64,000 nucleotides of DNA, from contig NC_134572.1 in assembly GCF_050947875.1 (NCBI RefSeq), forward strand, positions 123,437,105-123,501,104. The letters run 5' to 3'. Both the position numbers and the translations under genes were made by a program. The DNA is from Dermacentor variabilis. Taxonomy: Eukaryota; Arthropoda; Arachnida; Ixodida; Ixodidae. Numbering within the stretch: the stretch's first letter is position 1; each line of letters starts with the position of its first letter. A model generated the notes under the pieces. That model worked only from the letters and a program-made list of their open reading frames with translations, was not told where the DNA came from and searched no databases. Of this stretch, positions 1 to 13,414 are shown one piece after another.

Positions 1-948
1 TTCTGGGGCCTTACCCATATGTTCGTAATTAATTATTTATATAAGTACTACCTTCCACGTGTATGGTGTCCTTTGCAGAGGCAAATGCACTTACGAAACG
101 GCCGCGTTACTCGTCGTTTACATTGTTTGCTGGGAGAACATGCGAAAGTTCACTGCTAAAAATCTGGTCATAACATCAGTGACGAACACAAAGCTTTAAG
201 AAACAACAAAAAAAGCTTTCGAAAAGCGTAGGGGTAACAAAAGCTCGGTTTGCAATGATTATCTAGAAAGTCTGGTTCACGGAAGTATTTTTGAGCAGTA
301 CAAGACATTCACTACACAAGGATGACGAAAATGGTGGGTTGGAACTTATCCATGAAAGCAGCGCACAGCAAGGTGGCTAACAGAGTGTTTCATTGTGTGG
401 ACGACTATTAATTCTTTGTTGACCGTGCCAATTTATCCAGATTAGGCCTACTGTCCTAAAAATATTTCAGGAAAGCGAAAATGGCCTTGATTTCTCCTGT
501 GAGCTGCCAAGCCCAGGATGCTTCATTTTTAGGATCTGTCATTATCCTTCAAACCAGGGCACGTCGGTTAGTTCCATTTCCCTACATTTGTTAAGCCTTT
601 GCTAAATTTTCCGTCAGCTTACATCAAATCACTCAAGAATACTTCAGCTGCACCTTGTCTGTAGTCTTCGTTACATAAGTCTTGCTTTGACGTCGCCGAT
701 GTCAGTTTCCTTAAGCAGATCAGACGCCTGAGATGTAACGGGAATTGTCACCGCGGTATTTTGCTAGCACCTCGGAAAGGCTGCTCAAGAACGTCAAAAG
801 TTTCCCTTGGCAGTCTCTTGAGTCTGCTGCTGCTACCGCAGCACAGAGAAGGGCAGGTGCTATGCCGCACGTGCACTTCTGTCGCATCGTTTAAGGAAGG
901 CTGCAGGATGCTACAAAATTGACGTCCCTGTCGTCGGCGTCGTCCACG

Positions 949-981
<33 letters not shown>

Positions 982-3470
982 GTCACGTTTATTTTCCAAT
1001 TAAGTTTTAGCAGCCGGACGGCGCTGATCCGATCATTTTCTCTTTCTGTGCCTTACAAACATAAGGTACAGCAGAATCATTCCTATAGGTAGCAAACTGT
1101 TTGTGAGCATTCGGGGTAGTCGGCACTGAGGTCCGTAGAGTCGCCACAATAACATAAAAGTCCCGTCTGCAGGACGAAGTCGAGACGTGCCTTCAAGAAA
1201 ACAAAACGAAACGAAAAATAAAACAGTGCAGTCTGTAAGGTTGCACGGCGTCACGGCGAAACCTACAACAGCAGTTGCATAAAGCAGAGAGAGAATCGTC
1301 ACTGACGCTTGTTTTCGATTCTTGCTCTAATGCTGCGTTTAAACGCTATTTGGCAGTATTTTTTTTTCTCCGCAATAAATGAGAAAGATAACACACGTGC
1401 TAAATAAAAGAAACACTAACAATTTTGTTCGCCCCGTGCTCGTAATGCCATTAATAAAGTGTTCAGAACAAATGTACCTAACTGTACCGATTTTCCCATA
1501 AGGAGCACAAATTGAATTGTTATGCCAGCCACATAGTTTCACGGTCTTGTTTTTCGTTTTTATTTTTAAATCCCTTTCGATCGTCTAACTTCATCGTTTG
1601 TTCCGGCCACATTTGTACCGCCTCATTCATTTTTTTTTTATCACTTCGTGATAGTTACTACAATTTAAGAACCCTCCGCAAACACTTCGTCATTCTTCAG
1701 AGCTCTCTTCGAGCGCCTCGGTGAATAGCGCCGATCTTATAATAGCACGTTGCCGCGGCGCAATACAGAGCAGGACCTCCGTGCTAGAGGTGCTTAGTAT
1801 ACTTACGCCTCTCACCTCTCTTTATTCTTTTCTCCCCATTTTTTCCCCGTCGTCGCATTCAGGAGCACGCAAAGTAGAAAGCATAGTCACGCCATCGCTA
1901 CACCGCGTCGACGGCCACCACCAACACGGCCGTAATGTGGTCCCAGCTCTCGAGGGCCGTGACTGCACTGCTGCTGCCCCCGGCCCGCCAGAGCGCGTGC
2001 GTGTCGCCGGGCAATATATTTTAGGGAACCCTCCCCTCCGCGCCGTCTGCTCGTAATTAAATGCAGCTGCATCACTGCAAGGGGGGCGCGGCACGTTAAT
2101 AAGCGCCCAGGGGCGCCGCTTTCGAGCAACGCGAGCAAACGCTTGGAACACCGCACGCGCGCCACACTTCACGTCGTAGTCCGCGCATCAACAACGGGCG
2201 TGAGCATTACACGGCGTGAGTCCGTGACATCATCGCGGCGCTGCCCCAGGTCGCAGCGTAAGCGGCACCTTTCTATTTATGCACTCGGAATGCGCGCCCT
2301 CGTCCGACGATTATTATTCGGACGCGTCGACATTAGCGGAATAAACAAAATGGCACCTTTATCGCCGGCTGGCCAAGCGTATGTAAACAGGACGGCTTCG
2401 CACGATTTCAGAACAAACGCGCGTTAATGTCATCGGCGCTCTTGCTGCAAACGGCGTTTGTGGCATCGTCAACCGTTTGTAATATTTCATAGAGGCGGCG
2501 GAAATAGCTTGGCTTTGTAGCAGTTTGTCGCCTTTTGTTTCTTCCTTAAGCGATTTTCATCGGCTGTCTGAAATCAGCTACAGGCACGCTACGACGTCTT
2601 TGTGAAGAAAAAAAGTTACCTTTTGTCGCTAGATGTACTGACACGCATAGATTGTTTAGCTTTTTTGCGATGGAAGTTTCTTTCCCGGCTTACTACTGTT
2701 ACAAGTTTTTCGATCGGCGAAAGACGCGACGTGACTGTATTTAATGGCACAGCATGTAGTGGCAACGACGGTATATGTATGACACAAACTACAACGTGAC
2801 AGTATGTGATGTATGTCACCTGAAGGAGTAGTGTGTTTTCTTCATTCGAAATACATTGCATTCATAGTAAAGAATTGAAAAGGAGCCGACATCGCATTGT
2901 GCTAATTGTCATATGTGTCGTTATTTAGACGACTATAATGCCAAACTGCTTGGCCTTTTAGGAATGTACCGGACGACATCGTGTTCTGCGAAATGGCACC
3001 CAAGCGTGTTATGCAGGCGAAGTCGTTTATAGATATGAAAATAAAAGTTTCCTACGTATAATGCGATAGCAATTATATGTACACTCTAAGCGAATTGTGA
3101 TGGTCGTCATCGTCGTCGTCGTCGCCGTGATGTTCCGTACATATTTATATATATGTATGTATGCTACATGTATATCTACACCGTATATGCAAGATAATGC
3201 TGTATTACTGAAACGACGAAGTAGTACGAGCCCTTTTTATGGTCTTGACTGAATTATTCCTCTGAATTTTTTTTTTACATTTCATTCGCAGCGTCTGCCT
3301 TTTACCGTAAATGTTTTTCGCACAATTGAAAAGTGAAAAATAATATTAGTGAGCACAATCTGAAAGGCATACAATTTCACTGGCACCGCTCTTTAGGCAG
3401 CGCAGGGGTGTCTTCCCTAACCATAGAAACACAGCCATACCTGATAACGATTTTTGTCTATACTATCGAA
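1..3470. other. Non-coding stretch, no gene recognised
   Basis: No open frame here resembles a known protein. A (TTG)n microsatellite lies at 948-980 and explains the glutamine-rich reverse-strand frame there. Positions about 1700-2430 are clearly richer in CpG than their surroundings (see findings). A short run of TCG repeats is at 3108-3128. The remainder is AT-rich and unremarkable, as expected for intergenic or 5' intronic DNA upstream of the Dscam exons. Confidence 0.5.
948..980. repeat. (TTG)n microsatellite
   Basis: Eleven tandem TTG units are visible. Read on the - strand they give a poly-glutamine run in an otherwise unconvincing frame. Confidence 0.9.
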
Positions 3471-3479
3471 ACCAGGCAC

Positions 3480-4040
3480 CAATCATATAATCTAACCATT
3501 AAGTTGAGCGATTCCTCTCCAGGGTTCGATCCCGAGTAAGCAGTGTGTCAAGCGAAACTGCTGTCCGCTCTCCCACGCAAGTGCACGAACATTGCAGGCT
3601 CCGCGTTTCAATCAACAGTGATGAAGATGAAGATGATGATGATAAATAAGTTATTTGTTGCTAGGGGCTCAATGCCCTCATTAAGGCGAAATCCTTCTAT
3701 GGCTCATCAGTCAGTCGACCTTCAGAGTCCTTGAGCGAAAGCGTGTCGGTGACACGAAAGACACAAAAAGGCTATGAACCCTCGACCTTTGACGGGAGTC
3801 GTACCGACGACCATATGTAACAGTCGAACCTACGACCTTTGGCGTAAATGAAGGGGAAGTCAACTAAGGCACAGTTAATTAAGATAGAGTTAATTAAGGC
3901 ACTCTAACCCTCGACCTTCGGAATTAAGAAGGATGACTAAGCGAAATAAGTGGGTGAGTAAGCGAAGTAAGAGGATGAATAAGCCAATTAAGAGGGATGA
4001 CTGAGCGAACTAGATTAAGCGAATTAAGGGGTGTGTGTAA
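3480..4040. repeat. Dispersed tick-type repeat with degenerate AATTAAG array
   Basis: A block containing a box-B-like GGGTTCGATCCCGAG (about 3522), a GATGAT tract and a stretch with AAGGCGAAATCCTT (about 3680) runs into a degenerate array of units around AAGCGAATTAAGAGGATG (3845-4035). A related arrangement, with an AAGGCGAAAGCCTT block followed by GATTAAGG-type units, is seen at 62.42-62.70 kb, so this is probably one dispersed repeat family. No protein is encoded. Confidence 0.5.
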
Positions 4041-4208
4041 GTCATGCGTCCGTCTTTAATGCATCGGCACTTGGGTTTTAACCTTCAATTTGTCTTAGGG
4101 ATAAGATAGGAGACCCCATGAACTTTTTGTCCAGGGCGTTTTCCTGGCATAAACCTGACGGGAAACCATCAGCGTTTGTCAGTGCAAACGCACAAACAGC
4201 AATGCAGG

Positions 4209-4332
<124 letters not shown>

Positions 4333-5549
4333 TGTCAATCAAGGTATTATTCATTCGCTTGCTCAAACCTGTCGCGAAGTGGTAGTTAAAACTTTCGACT
4401 TAATATTGGCTGATCTATGCTTCGAGCTTCTATATTTTTCTTTTATTTTAATTTTTCACTCCGAGAATGTTTAAAAGCTCGAAATTAGGCTTGCTCTCGT
4501 CGCCCGTCGTCGTCACTGCTATTGTGTCATCGTCCGGCAACCTCTCAATTCTCGGTTTCACCTTCGCAAAATGTCGAAGGAATGCACACAACCTCTCGAT
4601 CTCCGGTAGTCGCGGTTGTTGCCAAAATAAACCCCCTTCGACAATGCGCAAGTTGAAAGCCACGCGCGCTAACAGATGCGCTGACGCGCAACGCGGTTAA
4701 CCATGCAGCCGCATTTCGGAGGCTGTACCACAGGCAGTGATGCAAATCATTTCTGCGGATGCCTGCAAGGGTGTAAGAAAAATCGTGAAAGAATAAAAAT
4801 TTGTCATGCACTCCACGTCGCCGATGCTACAGAGTAAGATCAGTTACGGGCTTCTCAGAAAAACAGATTTCCCTTTTACAACTGGTCATGATGCAACAGA
4901 CGAAGAAGACGTTGTGTGCATGGCAAACAAGTTGGTCTTGAGAGGGTGGCTGTGTGCGCGGGGAAAACCTGCTGCTGCTGCAGAAAATAATTATGATTAA
5001 AATTGAAGTAGGTGAAACTAACCCTGTCTGCGTTCCGTCTTCTTTCGCTGTTTTCCTCTAGTCGCGCAGCGCATTTTAATCACAAATTTGAACCAACTAA
5101 CCCGCCATCAAGCGCTAGCGCAGTACCGTTCTGTGACTTCTGTAATTTCTTATTTTATTTCTTTTTGCGTAACGTCCTGCCGTTTCTGAAACAAAGTGTG
5201 TGTATCAAACGAAACTCGACTGGCCTACTTCATAGCTCATAACCCCTGTCCGTGTTAATATTGTGACCGTTGTAACAATACTAAGGTGATTACGCCCTCA
5301 CTGAGTCAGATGGAGAGTTGTTACTAATAAAATAGGCGCAAAAGGTGGTAAAAATGATGCTGGAATACTGATAGAATGCACCGTTTCAGCGGTGTATCTT
5401 GTGGCACTAGGAAAACTAAAGCGAAAAGATCTGAAAGAGGATGAAATACCATCGCAGAAGCCACGCATGTTGGTTTACCTAAGGCTTCTTCCGAACACGG
5501 TGGAGTCGTGGTGTTTGAAAAATAATCGTTCGTAAATAAAGTTCGTTCC

Positions 5550-5930
5550 ATATCTCTATCTCCTCCTTATCTATCTCTCACTGACTATCTCTATCTGCTT
5601 TCACTTCAAGCTTACGTTTCTCTCAGTCTATATCTTTATATCATTTTTTTCTCTATATTAGTCTCTCTTTGTATGTCTCATCACTATCCGTCATTCCCCC
5701 ACTCGCACTGTTTATGTGTTTCTCGCTGTTTTATCTCTCTGCCTATCTCTTGCCACTCTATCCTCATCTATCTCTGTATCTCTCTCCGCCTCTATCAATC
5801 TCTATCTCACCATGTATCGTTCTCCCTCGCGCGCGCGCTCCTTTTCTCTCTCTCTCTAACTTCCTCCCTTTAGCTCACACTCACTCTCTTTCTATCTCTC
5901 TCTCCCTTTATCGCTATCTCTGTCTCCTTA
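5550..5930. repeat. Degenerate CTATCT/TCTC tract
   Basis: About 380 bases of almost pure pyrimidine with irregular TATCTC, CTATCT and TCTC units on the + strand. The serine/leucine-rich frames here arise from the repeat. Confidence 0.8.
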
Positions 5931-6900
5931 GTCTGCCACGCGAAGTGAGCACTTCCCACAACTATTAAGCGTAAAGGAGAAGAACAAGTTGCACCTGTAG
6001 TATCGCTGTCGGTGCATCGCACTTTAGCCAAAATGATTCGTAAAGCAAGAACGCCAAACGAGATTAGAATTGGGCTGCAAGGGAGCCAATATTGTAGTAA
6101 GCGCAGCATTGAGCTACCAGTGCTTGAATGTTTTTTGAAGACGGTGAAGTAAGCGTTCTTTATCGAATTTCACTTAGCAACACGTCAGCAGAGTGCGCCA
6201 AGTTTCACGTACAGCATCGTGCGGGAGCAAGACGACTCTTTATTCCTGGAGAAACCGCCGCTCGAGGGCTCCGCTATCAAGACACTTGCATCACGTTGTT
6301 AAATCTGAACGTTACGCAAATTCCGTTACAAAAAGAAATCACGAGAAACAAAGAAAATGACAGTTCTTAGCTAATGCCGTCAGAATGCCTAATAACGCGG
6401 GAACGTCCGACTGTTTACTTAAAATCTAGTTAGCAACTGCGGCGAATGAGAAATGTCGAAAAGAAATCCTCCTGACGTTATCCGATGCCAAATTTCTTCA
6501 TCTTACGCATTAGACTTTCGAACCAAAAGGCTTTCTTCCACCCTGCCTAGCCATTTGCCTGTAAACGCAGCGTAAACAAGAAAGACAGACACAGGGTCCC
6601 CAATGAGATATTTCTAATTCCCGCTTATCTGTCTTCCTAGCGCTCCGAATTCATTTAAAGTCCCCAATCTCTGCTCGGCCGCCCCGGGGTAAATGGCTGC
6701 AGCCATTGCTGCCTCGCGATTTGGAAAACGAAATGGACGGCTACATGCATACAGAAAATCAGATAGAGGCCACCCGATAAGAGCGAGATGGTTTTTCCCC
6801 TAATTTCCGCGTCAGCACGTGTTAGCTGCGCCACCTCTCCCTTCCTTTCCTTTATCTATTTCTGCCTCCCTAATTTCCGCTCTCACCCTCATTTTTCTTG

Positions 6901-6901
<1 letters not shown>

Positions 6902-6939
<38 letters not shown>
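6902..6939. repeat. (TC)n microsatellite
   Basis: An uninterrupted dinucleotide run of about 19 TC units. Confidence 0.95.
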
Positions 6940-6941
<2 letters not shown>

Positions 6942-7830
6942 CAGCTCTGCCGCACGCGTGCAAGCTGTTACTAATGTCATGGCTCCGCCACCAGCATCGC
7001 TAGCAGGCGAAGGTGCCTCCGCCTTCGCTGGCCGTTGTTGCCGCAGTCGCAAGCATGTGTACGGACGAGGCAGCGCGAACAACGCACCACTTCCTGCACG
7101 CGTCTTATTAGAAACCACGTTCCCCCACCACCGTTCCTCCTCCGCCAGCTGCTCTGCGTGCATCTCTCTTGCTCTTCAAACATTTAACATTGTCCTGATT
7201 CGCTCCGTTCTTTCTCTCAACCGCCCGTTGCCGGCGCTGCGCGCCTGCATTAAATGGGCTGACACGATGTTTCGGCGCACGTGCTTCTTGCTTGAGGTTG
7301 CTCTCTTTCTTTTCTTCCCCGTCGATTTTCTTATTTTGTTTTATTATTATTGATGCGAGTTTTGTTGTGCGGAGGCCGAGTCGGAGCGCATTTCTCAGCG
7401 AAAGGCGCTCGAAGGGGACCATTAATTTCATTGGGATAAGCAAGGGCCCCCGCATCGGCGGCAGCGCGGCCTCCCGACTTATGTGCGCTCCTGCATCGGA
7501 CATGGAACAACTCGATATACTACCCGCCCCGTCTTCTTATTTTCTTTATGGCGGGCGGGCGAAGCGGGACGTTGGGGCTAGCGGGCGTCCGCCGCAGAAC
7601 TGCAAGGAGCGTGTCCCGGCATCGAAACAAGCCATTCCCCAAGGCTCTCTCCAAACATGGGACGTTTCTAAATTACCCCCCGATATTGCGTTTGTCGACG
7701 CCCCGCCCTCTGCGTGCTCTCGGTGACGCAGCCGCTCTTGGCTCGGTCCTTGGCTTGTATTTACGACAGCCATGCATGGCTGTCCAGCGTTGTGAACGCA
7801 ACAACATACGATTACGTGCTTTTGTCTGTT

Positions 7831-7983
<153 letters not shown>

Positions 7984-9783
7984 GTTTCGGTTCACGCGCT
8001 CACAAGGCACGCAGGCGCGTTCACACAGGCACGCTTGCAATTTAGACGTCGGGCAACTTACTCTGCCAGACATTTGACGGGCGACACATTCGTTTAGCGA
8101 TTCCGAGTTCGAGTCGTCGAGCGTCGGTATATACCCTTTCACTTGCGTCATTTTGGGGGACGCCGGTAAGCGATTCCGCCGACGCTTTGTAAATGCTGCC
8201 TGCTTCGGAATTTAAATTGCCCCCTAGTTTATGACTTACCGACGCTCGACCATGTAAAGAAAGAAGAAACAAAAGAGTCTAGACTGGAACTACCTGCCTG
8301 CTTCCATCGCAACTATTCCGCACAATGCAAACTTCGAGCCAGCCGTGAACAACACACTACGTTAAATTTTATTGCTCAACATGTGTGTCTGTCTTTATAT
8401 ATGTTCCACTCCTTTCACCAATGCCTTCAGACATGGGAAATGTTTAAATAAATAAAATCAATAAATATAACACAATGAACAGTAGTGAAACGTGTCCGTC
8501 AAAAAAAAAATTACATGCACGTGTGCGCGACGGCAAGTTCAGCGGCGCTTCTTGCCAGAGCTATATAGTTTCGCTTTGAGCGAACGCTAATTACGTTGCT
8601 TTCGCCAAAGGGCACATCGAGCGCCCGTCGATATTAAGACCGTTAATTGCGTTTCGCGCAGTCTAGCTCGATTTTCGGAGATCAAAGGAAGTGTCTTTGT
8701 TTCTGGTTGGTTCTGAGGAAAAGCCGGAAAGCCGGACAAATGTCGTTGCTTCGGGCGAGTACGGCTATTTCTTCAAATGTTAAATTCCGCCGTAGATCTA
8801 ATTATTCATCGAGATAGCTCTTTCTTCTGATTGCCTACTTCACGGCACTTCTCACGCTTCCGGTCGCTTATTCGTATGCTAATAGCGGCATACTTGATAA
8901 GCTTTACAGGCACTTGATGTAACGCGATGTTCTGAATGATTCAGAACTATAGGAGCACTTACAGCGAACGAACACTGTAGACGTACAGACACTTCTTTTT
9001 TTTTTTTTACGGTTCTGCTGACTACACTGCATATTCAATTAGTGCACCTGTAATGCAGTTTGCTTTACATCTAAAGGCACTGACTCAAGAATACGCATGT
9101 TTCAAATGAACTGTCACTCAAAATTGTGACTGCAATTCCGCTAGAACGTTATTTACCAGATGCAAAATGAGAAAGACACCAATGTGTCCCTTTGACTGGC
9201 AAAAACCAAAACAACGTTTCTCGAATGCGATTCATTCATGAGACGTCCTTCGTTGCTGAACGACGCGATAAAAGGGAAAGGAAGCTTCCCGCAAGAATTC
9301 ACTTTCGAGAATCCGCCTTGCGTGTAAGTTCCCCGCCACTGTTTGTCCGTAGACAAAATCCCAAGCTGTACCACAGACACCGACACATCACACAGCTTTT
9401 TTGAAACTAACTGCCAAAAAAGAAAAAGAAAAAATGGGTGAGGGGTGTTATAGATCAGGAAAAGCACTTGTATTTCAGCCCTGCTCCCTCGAAATTTCGC
9501 TGATTTAACACCAATCTTTTAAACGCAACCTGCGTCCGCTCGCCATCCTGTTAGAAACAACAAAGCAGGAAATGCACATTCCGGGAAAGGTCGATACAAT
9601 CCGGTTAGGCAAGCCGCAATCCGTGGGATTTCGGTGCAATCTATACAAATGCAACTATAAAGGTTCCCGTGCTTTCAGCACTGAAGCGAGAGAAAACAAA
9701 ACTTAGCCGGATAGCGGTAGGAGAATTCGATTCAGTGGTCACTTCGGTCATTCTGCGGCCAGTCTGGACAATTGAGCCATCGT

Positions 9784-9800
9784 CCCACTGCGTAAAGCAG
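9784..9800 (+). repeat. Target-site duplication, left copy
   Basis: CCCACTGCGTAAAGCAG here is repeated perfectly at 12087-12103. The two copies bracket the LINE and mark it as a single target-primed insertion. Confidence 0.85.
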
Positions 9801-12086
9801 GAAAAGGAAGGAAAAAGTGGAGAAGGAAGGCAGGGAGGTTAACCAGTTTTGCCTAACCGGTTTGCTACCCTACACATGGGAGCGGGATGGGGGGGGATGA
9901 AAGATGGGGAGAAGAGATAGAGGGCACATAACACGGCACACACATCGTTGGTTACAGTCTGTCACTCTTGTGCGGTACGTGACATCACTGTCACAGCCGC
10001 TTGTCCAAGCCCGTATCCTTCATAAACCGAAGTAGTCCCTTCGTCGCCTTCAGCTGCGATGACTTCAGTCGGCGATATGTGAAAATGGTGGCAACTGACA
10101 ATGGTCTATTGTCAAGGTGCGCTAGAACGGACGCCATGGACTGTCTCTGAACATTATATTCAGGACAGTCGCACAGAATGTGTTCCAGCGTCTCCTCGCA
10201 AAGACAGGCATTGCAGATAGCGTTGTCGGCCATTCCAATGCGAAACGAGTAAGATTTCGTGAAGGCCACCCCTAGCCATAAGCGATAAAACAGGGTGGCC
10301 TCACTTCGGCGGAGTCCGGTTGGCATACATAGATGCATCAAGGAGGGCAGGTCGTGTTGATGATTGCTGCGGTTGGTCTGGCTCCTTGGTGTGCACCGTA
10401 GAGAGAGCGTGATCTCCCGTGCAAGCACTTGAAGTCTGCTGGCTGCGTCGGACCGTGAAAGTGGTATGGCCTCTTCCTGTGTGTCTTCAAGAGCTGTCCG
10501 AGCGGCTTTATCGGCGTCTTCATTTCCGATGACGCCGCAGTGACTTGGCAGCCACTGAAACGTCACGTGATGTCCTTTCTCATGTGATGTATGGAGTAGG
10601 CATCTAATATCGAATACGAGCTGTTCGAATGGCCCGCGACGCAGAGCTGATAGTACAGATTGTAGGGCTGCCTTTGAGTCGCTGAAAATTGACCATTGTC
10701 GAGGTGGTTCCCGATTGACAAAACAAAGTGCAGCTCGAAGAGCAGCTAGTTCCGCAGATGTAGATGTCGTTGGGTGGTCAGTCCTAAAGCTGATGGTAAT
10801 ACCTCTTTCTGGGACGACTACAGCACCGGACGAACACTGGATGTTTGTGGAACCGTCAGTATAAATATGTGCACGGTCTGCGTACCGCTCGTGCAGAAGA
10901 AGCAGAGACAGTTGTTTCAGCACAGGCGACGACAGCTCAGACTTTTTCCCGATTCCTGGCACGTTGAGATGGACTGTGGGGCTGACAAGGCACCAAGGGG
11001 GCATCGATGGTTTAGATGCAGCGGTGAAGCCCGAGGGAAGTTTGTCGTTGTACTTGACAATAGTTTTTGAGAATGATGCTTGGTGCCTGTCTGAAGGTAG
11101 TGTTGCAAGGTGGTGATAGGGGGCCCGTGCCAAATGTCTGATATGCGTTCTCAGGGTTTCCACCATGATGTGAGTCTGCATTGGATGGTCCCGAGCAATC
11201 GCAATAGTTGCCTCAGTTGACGTGCATCTCGGCAAACCAAGACAAACTCTGAGTGCTTGAGCTTGCGCTGCTTGCAGAACACGAATGTTTGTCTTGCAGG
11301 TGTTGTTCAGTACAGGTAGACTGTATCTTAAAAAACCGAGAAAGAGAGCTCTGTAGAGTCTCAGCATTGCGTCTACTGACATCCCCCACGTCTTTCCTGT
11401 CAGGTATTTAAACAACTGGGAGGTTGCTGTTAGGCGTCGTTTCATGTAAGCGACGTGCGGGCTCCAACAGAGGTCTCGGTCGATAATTACGCCAAGAAAT
11501 CTGTAGGTTCTGACATAGGAAATGGTCCGCCCATTGATTGAGATGACATAAGGCGTCATTGGTTTGCGAGTAAACGCCACTAGGGCGCATTTTTCTGGCG
11601 ATATGCTGAGACCTTGTTCACACAAGTAGCTCGCTGTCAAAGTAGCCGCTCTCTGAAGCCGTGCACGTATCTGAGGACGTGTGACTGCCGAAGTCCAGAG
11701 ACAGATGTCGTCTGCGTATATTGAAATTTTGGTGGTAGTTGGCAAGTGTTCAGCAAGCCCAATAAGAGCGAGGTTGAATAGCGTCGGGCTGAGAGCACCG
11801 CCTTGAGGAACGCCCTTGCTGGTATAGCGTCGCGTAGTTGGCCCATCGTCAGTTAATACATAGAATGATCTTGCAGATAGGTAACTTGCAATCCATAAAA
11901 ATACTCGACCACCTAAGCCAACCGTCACAAGAGCGTCGAGAATAGCCTCATGTAATACGTTATCGTATGCCCCTTTCACATCTAGGAATAAAGCTGCAGA
12001 TAAACGTTTACGGGACCTTTCGTGCTGGACATATGAAACGAGATCAACTACATTGTCGATGGAAGAGCGGTCACGTCGGAAGCCAG
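9801..12086 (-). mobile_element. 5'-truncated RNase H-bearing LINE (I-like)
   Basis: A non-LTR retrotransposon copy lies between perfect 17-bp target-site duplications. The 3' end is at the left (9801), with a purine-rich end of GGAAGGAAAAAGTGG type on the + strand and about 190 bases of 3' UTR. The 5' end is cut inside the reverse transcriptase, so the endonuclease and ORF1 are absent. The remaining frame is open to its stop. Truncation plus perfect duplications indicates fairly recent insertion by target-primed reverse transcription. Clade placement (I-like) rests on RT followed by RNase H and a C-terminal Cys/His motif, and would need a phylogeny. Confidence 0.88.
9991..12086 (-). pseudogene. 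LINE ORF2 fragment: reverse transcriptase + RNase H
   Basis: This encodes the C-terminal part of a LINE polyprotein that would copy element RNA into DNA at the target site. The open frame starts by chance at an ATG at 12135 in flanking DNA, and codons become element-derived at about residue 17, at the AGFRRDRSSIDN motif. Visible RT motifs are LDVKGAYD (about 51-58), GVPQGGALSP (108-117) and YADD (140-143). The RNase H domain spans about 423-550, with acidic residues in YTDGS (D427), SAELAAL (E462), FSDSK (D486) and GNEDAD (D542), plus LPSHCG. Near the C terminus CNACLCEETLEHILCDC gives a Cys/Cys/His/Cys pattern. All catalytic residues remain, but with its 5' half missing the copy cannot be autonomous. 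Confidence 0.9.
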
Positions 12087-12103
12087 CCCACTGCGTAAAG
12101 CAG
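12087..12103 (+). repeat. Target-site duplication, right copy
   Basis: A perfect 17-base match to 9784-9800, directly abutting the truncated 5' end of the LINE. Confidence 0.85.
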
Positions 12104-13160
12104 TTGCTATTGTGCTCTATATGAAGAACGTTCACAGTGCAGCCTCGGATAGCAGTATTGCGTTACTTCGGTTTGTGTTGTTTTTTTTCTTTGTCAGCGC
12201 AAATTCGCCAAACATTTCTCGGCCGAAATACGCGCTCAAGCTGTCGCACTGTTCAGCATTTCACTTGCAATATTTCCTCCAAATTTTGCGACAACTATGA
12301 AAACGTATAAGGCCTGCTCCTTCGACGTTCTCTGACGTCCTCCGACCACTGCCTATGTTCTGTCCTGGTGCAGTATTCTCTGGCGACTGCTTTTGTAGAT
12401 ACTGTCCCTGTCGCGAGATCCCGCGACTCGGCACCAGACGTGTCGGCTCAAACGGCTGTGCTGTGCTAAGTTCGTGCTGTTCGCGCAGTGCCAGGAACGC
12501 TTTCGGCCGCATGTATCGATGCATCTAGTGCCGAATCACGCGAAAGGATCTCCCATAATGCGAACTCCCTAGAACACCACCTCTGATAAAGGAGCAGACG
12601 TTCGCCACCAGCCGCGAACCTGTAAAAGCCTTCCTCTGACGCGTGCCCGGCAACCATTCAGATAGGGCCTCAACACTAATCGACCGCGGCGTTCTCCCAG
12701 CTGAACACAGAGCCCGCAAAATCGCTCCCTCCAGGACTCCGCGCCGGAAGTCTGGTTTTCACCCGACTGGTATAGCAGAGTACTCCATTTTTGTGACATA
12801 AGAGAATGGCATTGATTATATGTGTAAATGTCAAAAATTATTCAGCGCAGCTCTTTTGCGAAGTGCTAGCTCAGCACGGCTTGAAACCGCATTCCGGGAG
12901 AAATCAAAACGCCCGCATATTTTTTTTTTTCAGCGTAAGCTGTTATGAGCTGATTCGACTAGCCGTTTCGGTTGGCGATGGTCTTCGCCGCCGCCGCCTC
13001 TGCCGCCGGTGTCCGGTGTCAGTAGCAGCTACCACAGGGAATGAGAAAAACACTCCCCAATTCCCACCGGGATCTAACTTGCACCTGCTGCGCGGAAGTC
13101 AGCTACTTGACCACTTAGCCACCCCATCGCTTGATACCATGCAGTGGGGAAATGCCCTAT
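12104..13160. other. Non-coding stretch, nothing recognised
   Basis: Several overlapping short frames occur on both strands, but none has a recognisable motif. A short alanine-rich ATG frame at 12978 is discussed among the rejected items. Confidence 0.4.
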
Positions 13161-13358
13161 AAGCGCGTCCCATCCGGCGAGGAGACAAGCGATGTGACAT
13201 GGGCGCCGCGTAGCGTCGTTACGTGCACATTTTGCATTGCAGTAGCATGTTATTGCACCAGGTAGAACGCCATGTAGCAAATGCACAGGCAGAGGTACAA
13301 GGCAGTTAACGAACGTTTGAGGAAGAAGTTTAAGGAGATGTATACAAGAATCCCAGAA

Positions 13359-13370
<12 letters not shown>

Positions 13371-13392
<22 letters not shown>
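13371..13392. repeat. (TG)n(TA)n microsatellite
   Basis: A short compound dinucleotide run just upstream of the SINE target-site duplication. Confidence 0.8.
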
Positions 13393-13414
13393 AGAAACAA
13401 TCATCATCAGCATA

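Noticed and set aside
12978..13025. Leader exon MVFAAAASAAG for the Dscam gene
   Set aside because: The short alanine-rich frame resembles a signal peptide, but it lacks a typical hydrophobic core length, and the donor phase cannot be matched with confidence to the exon at 17030.
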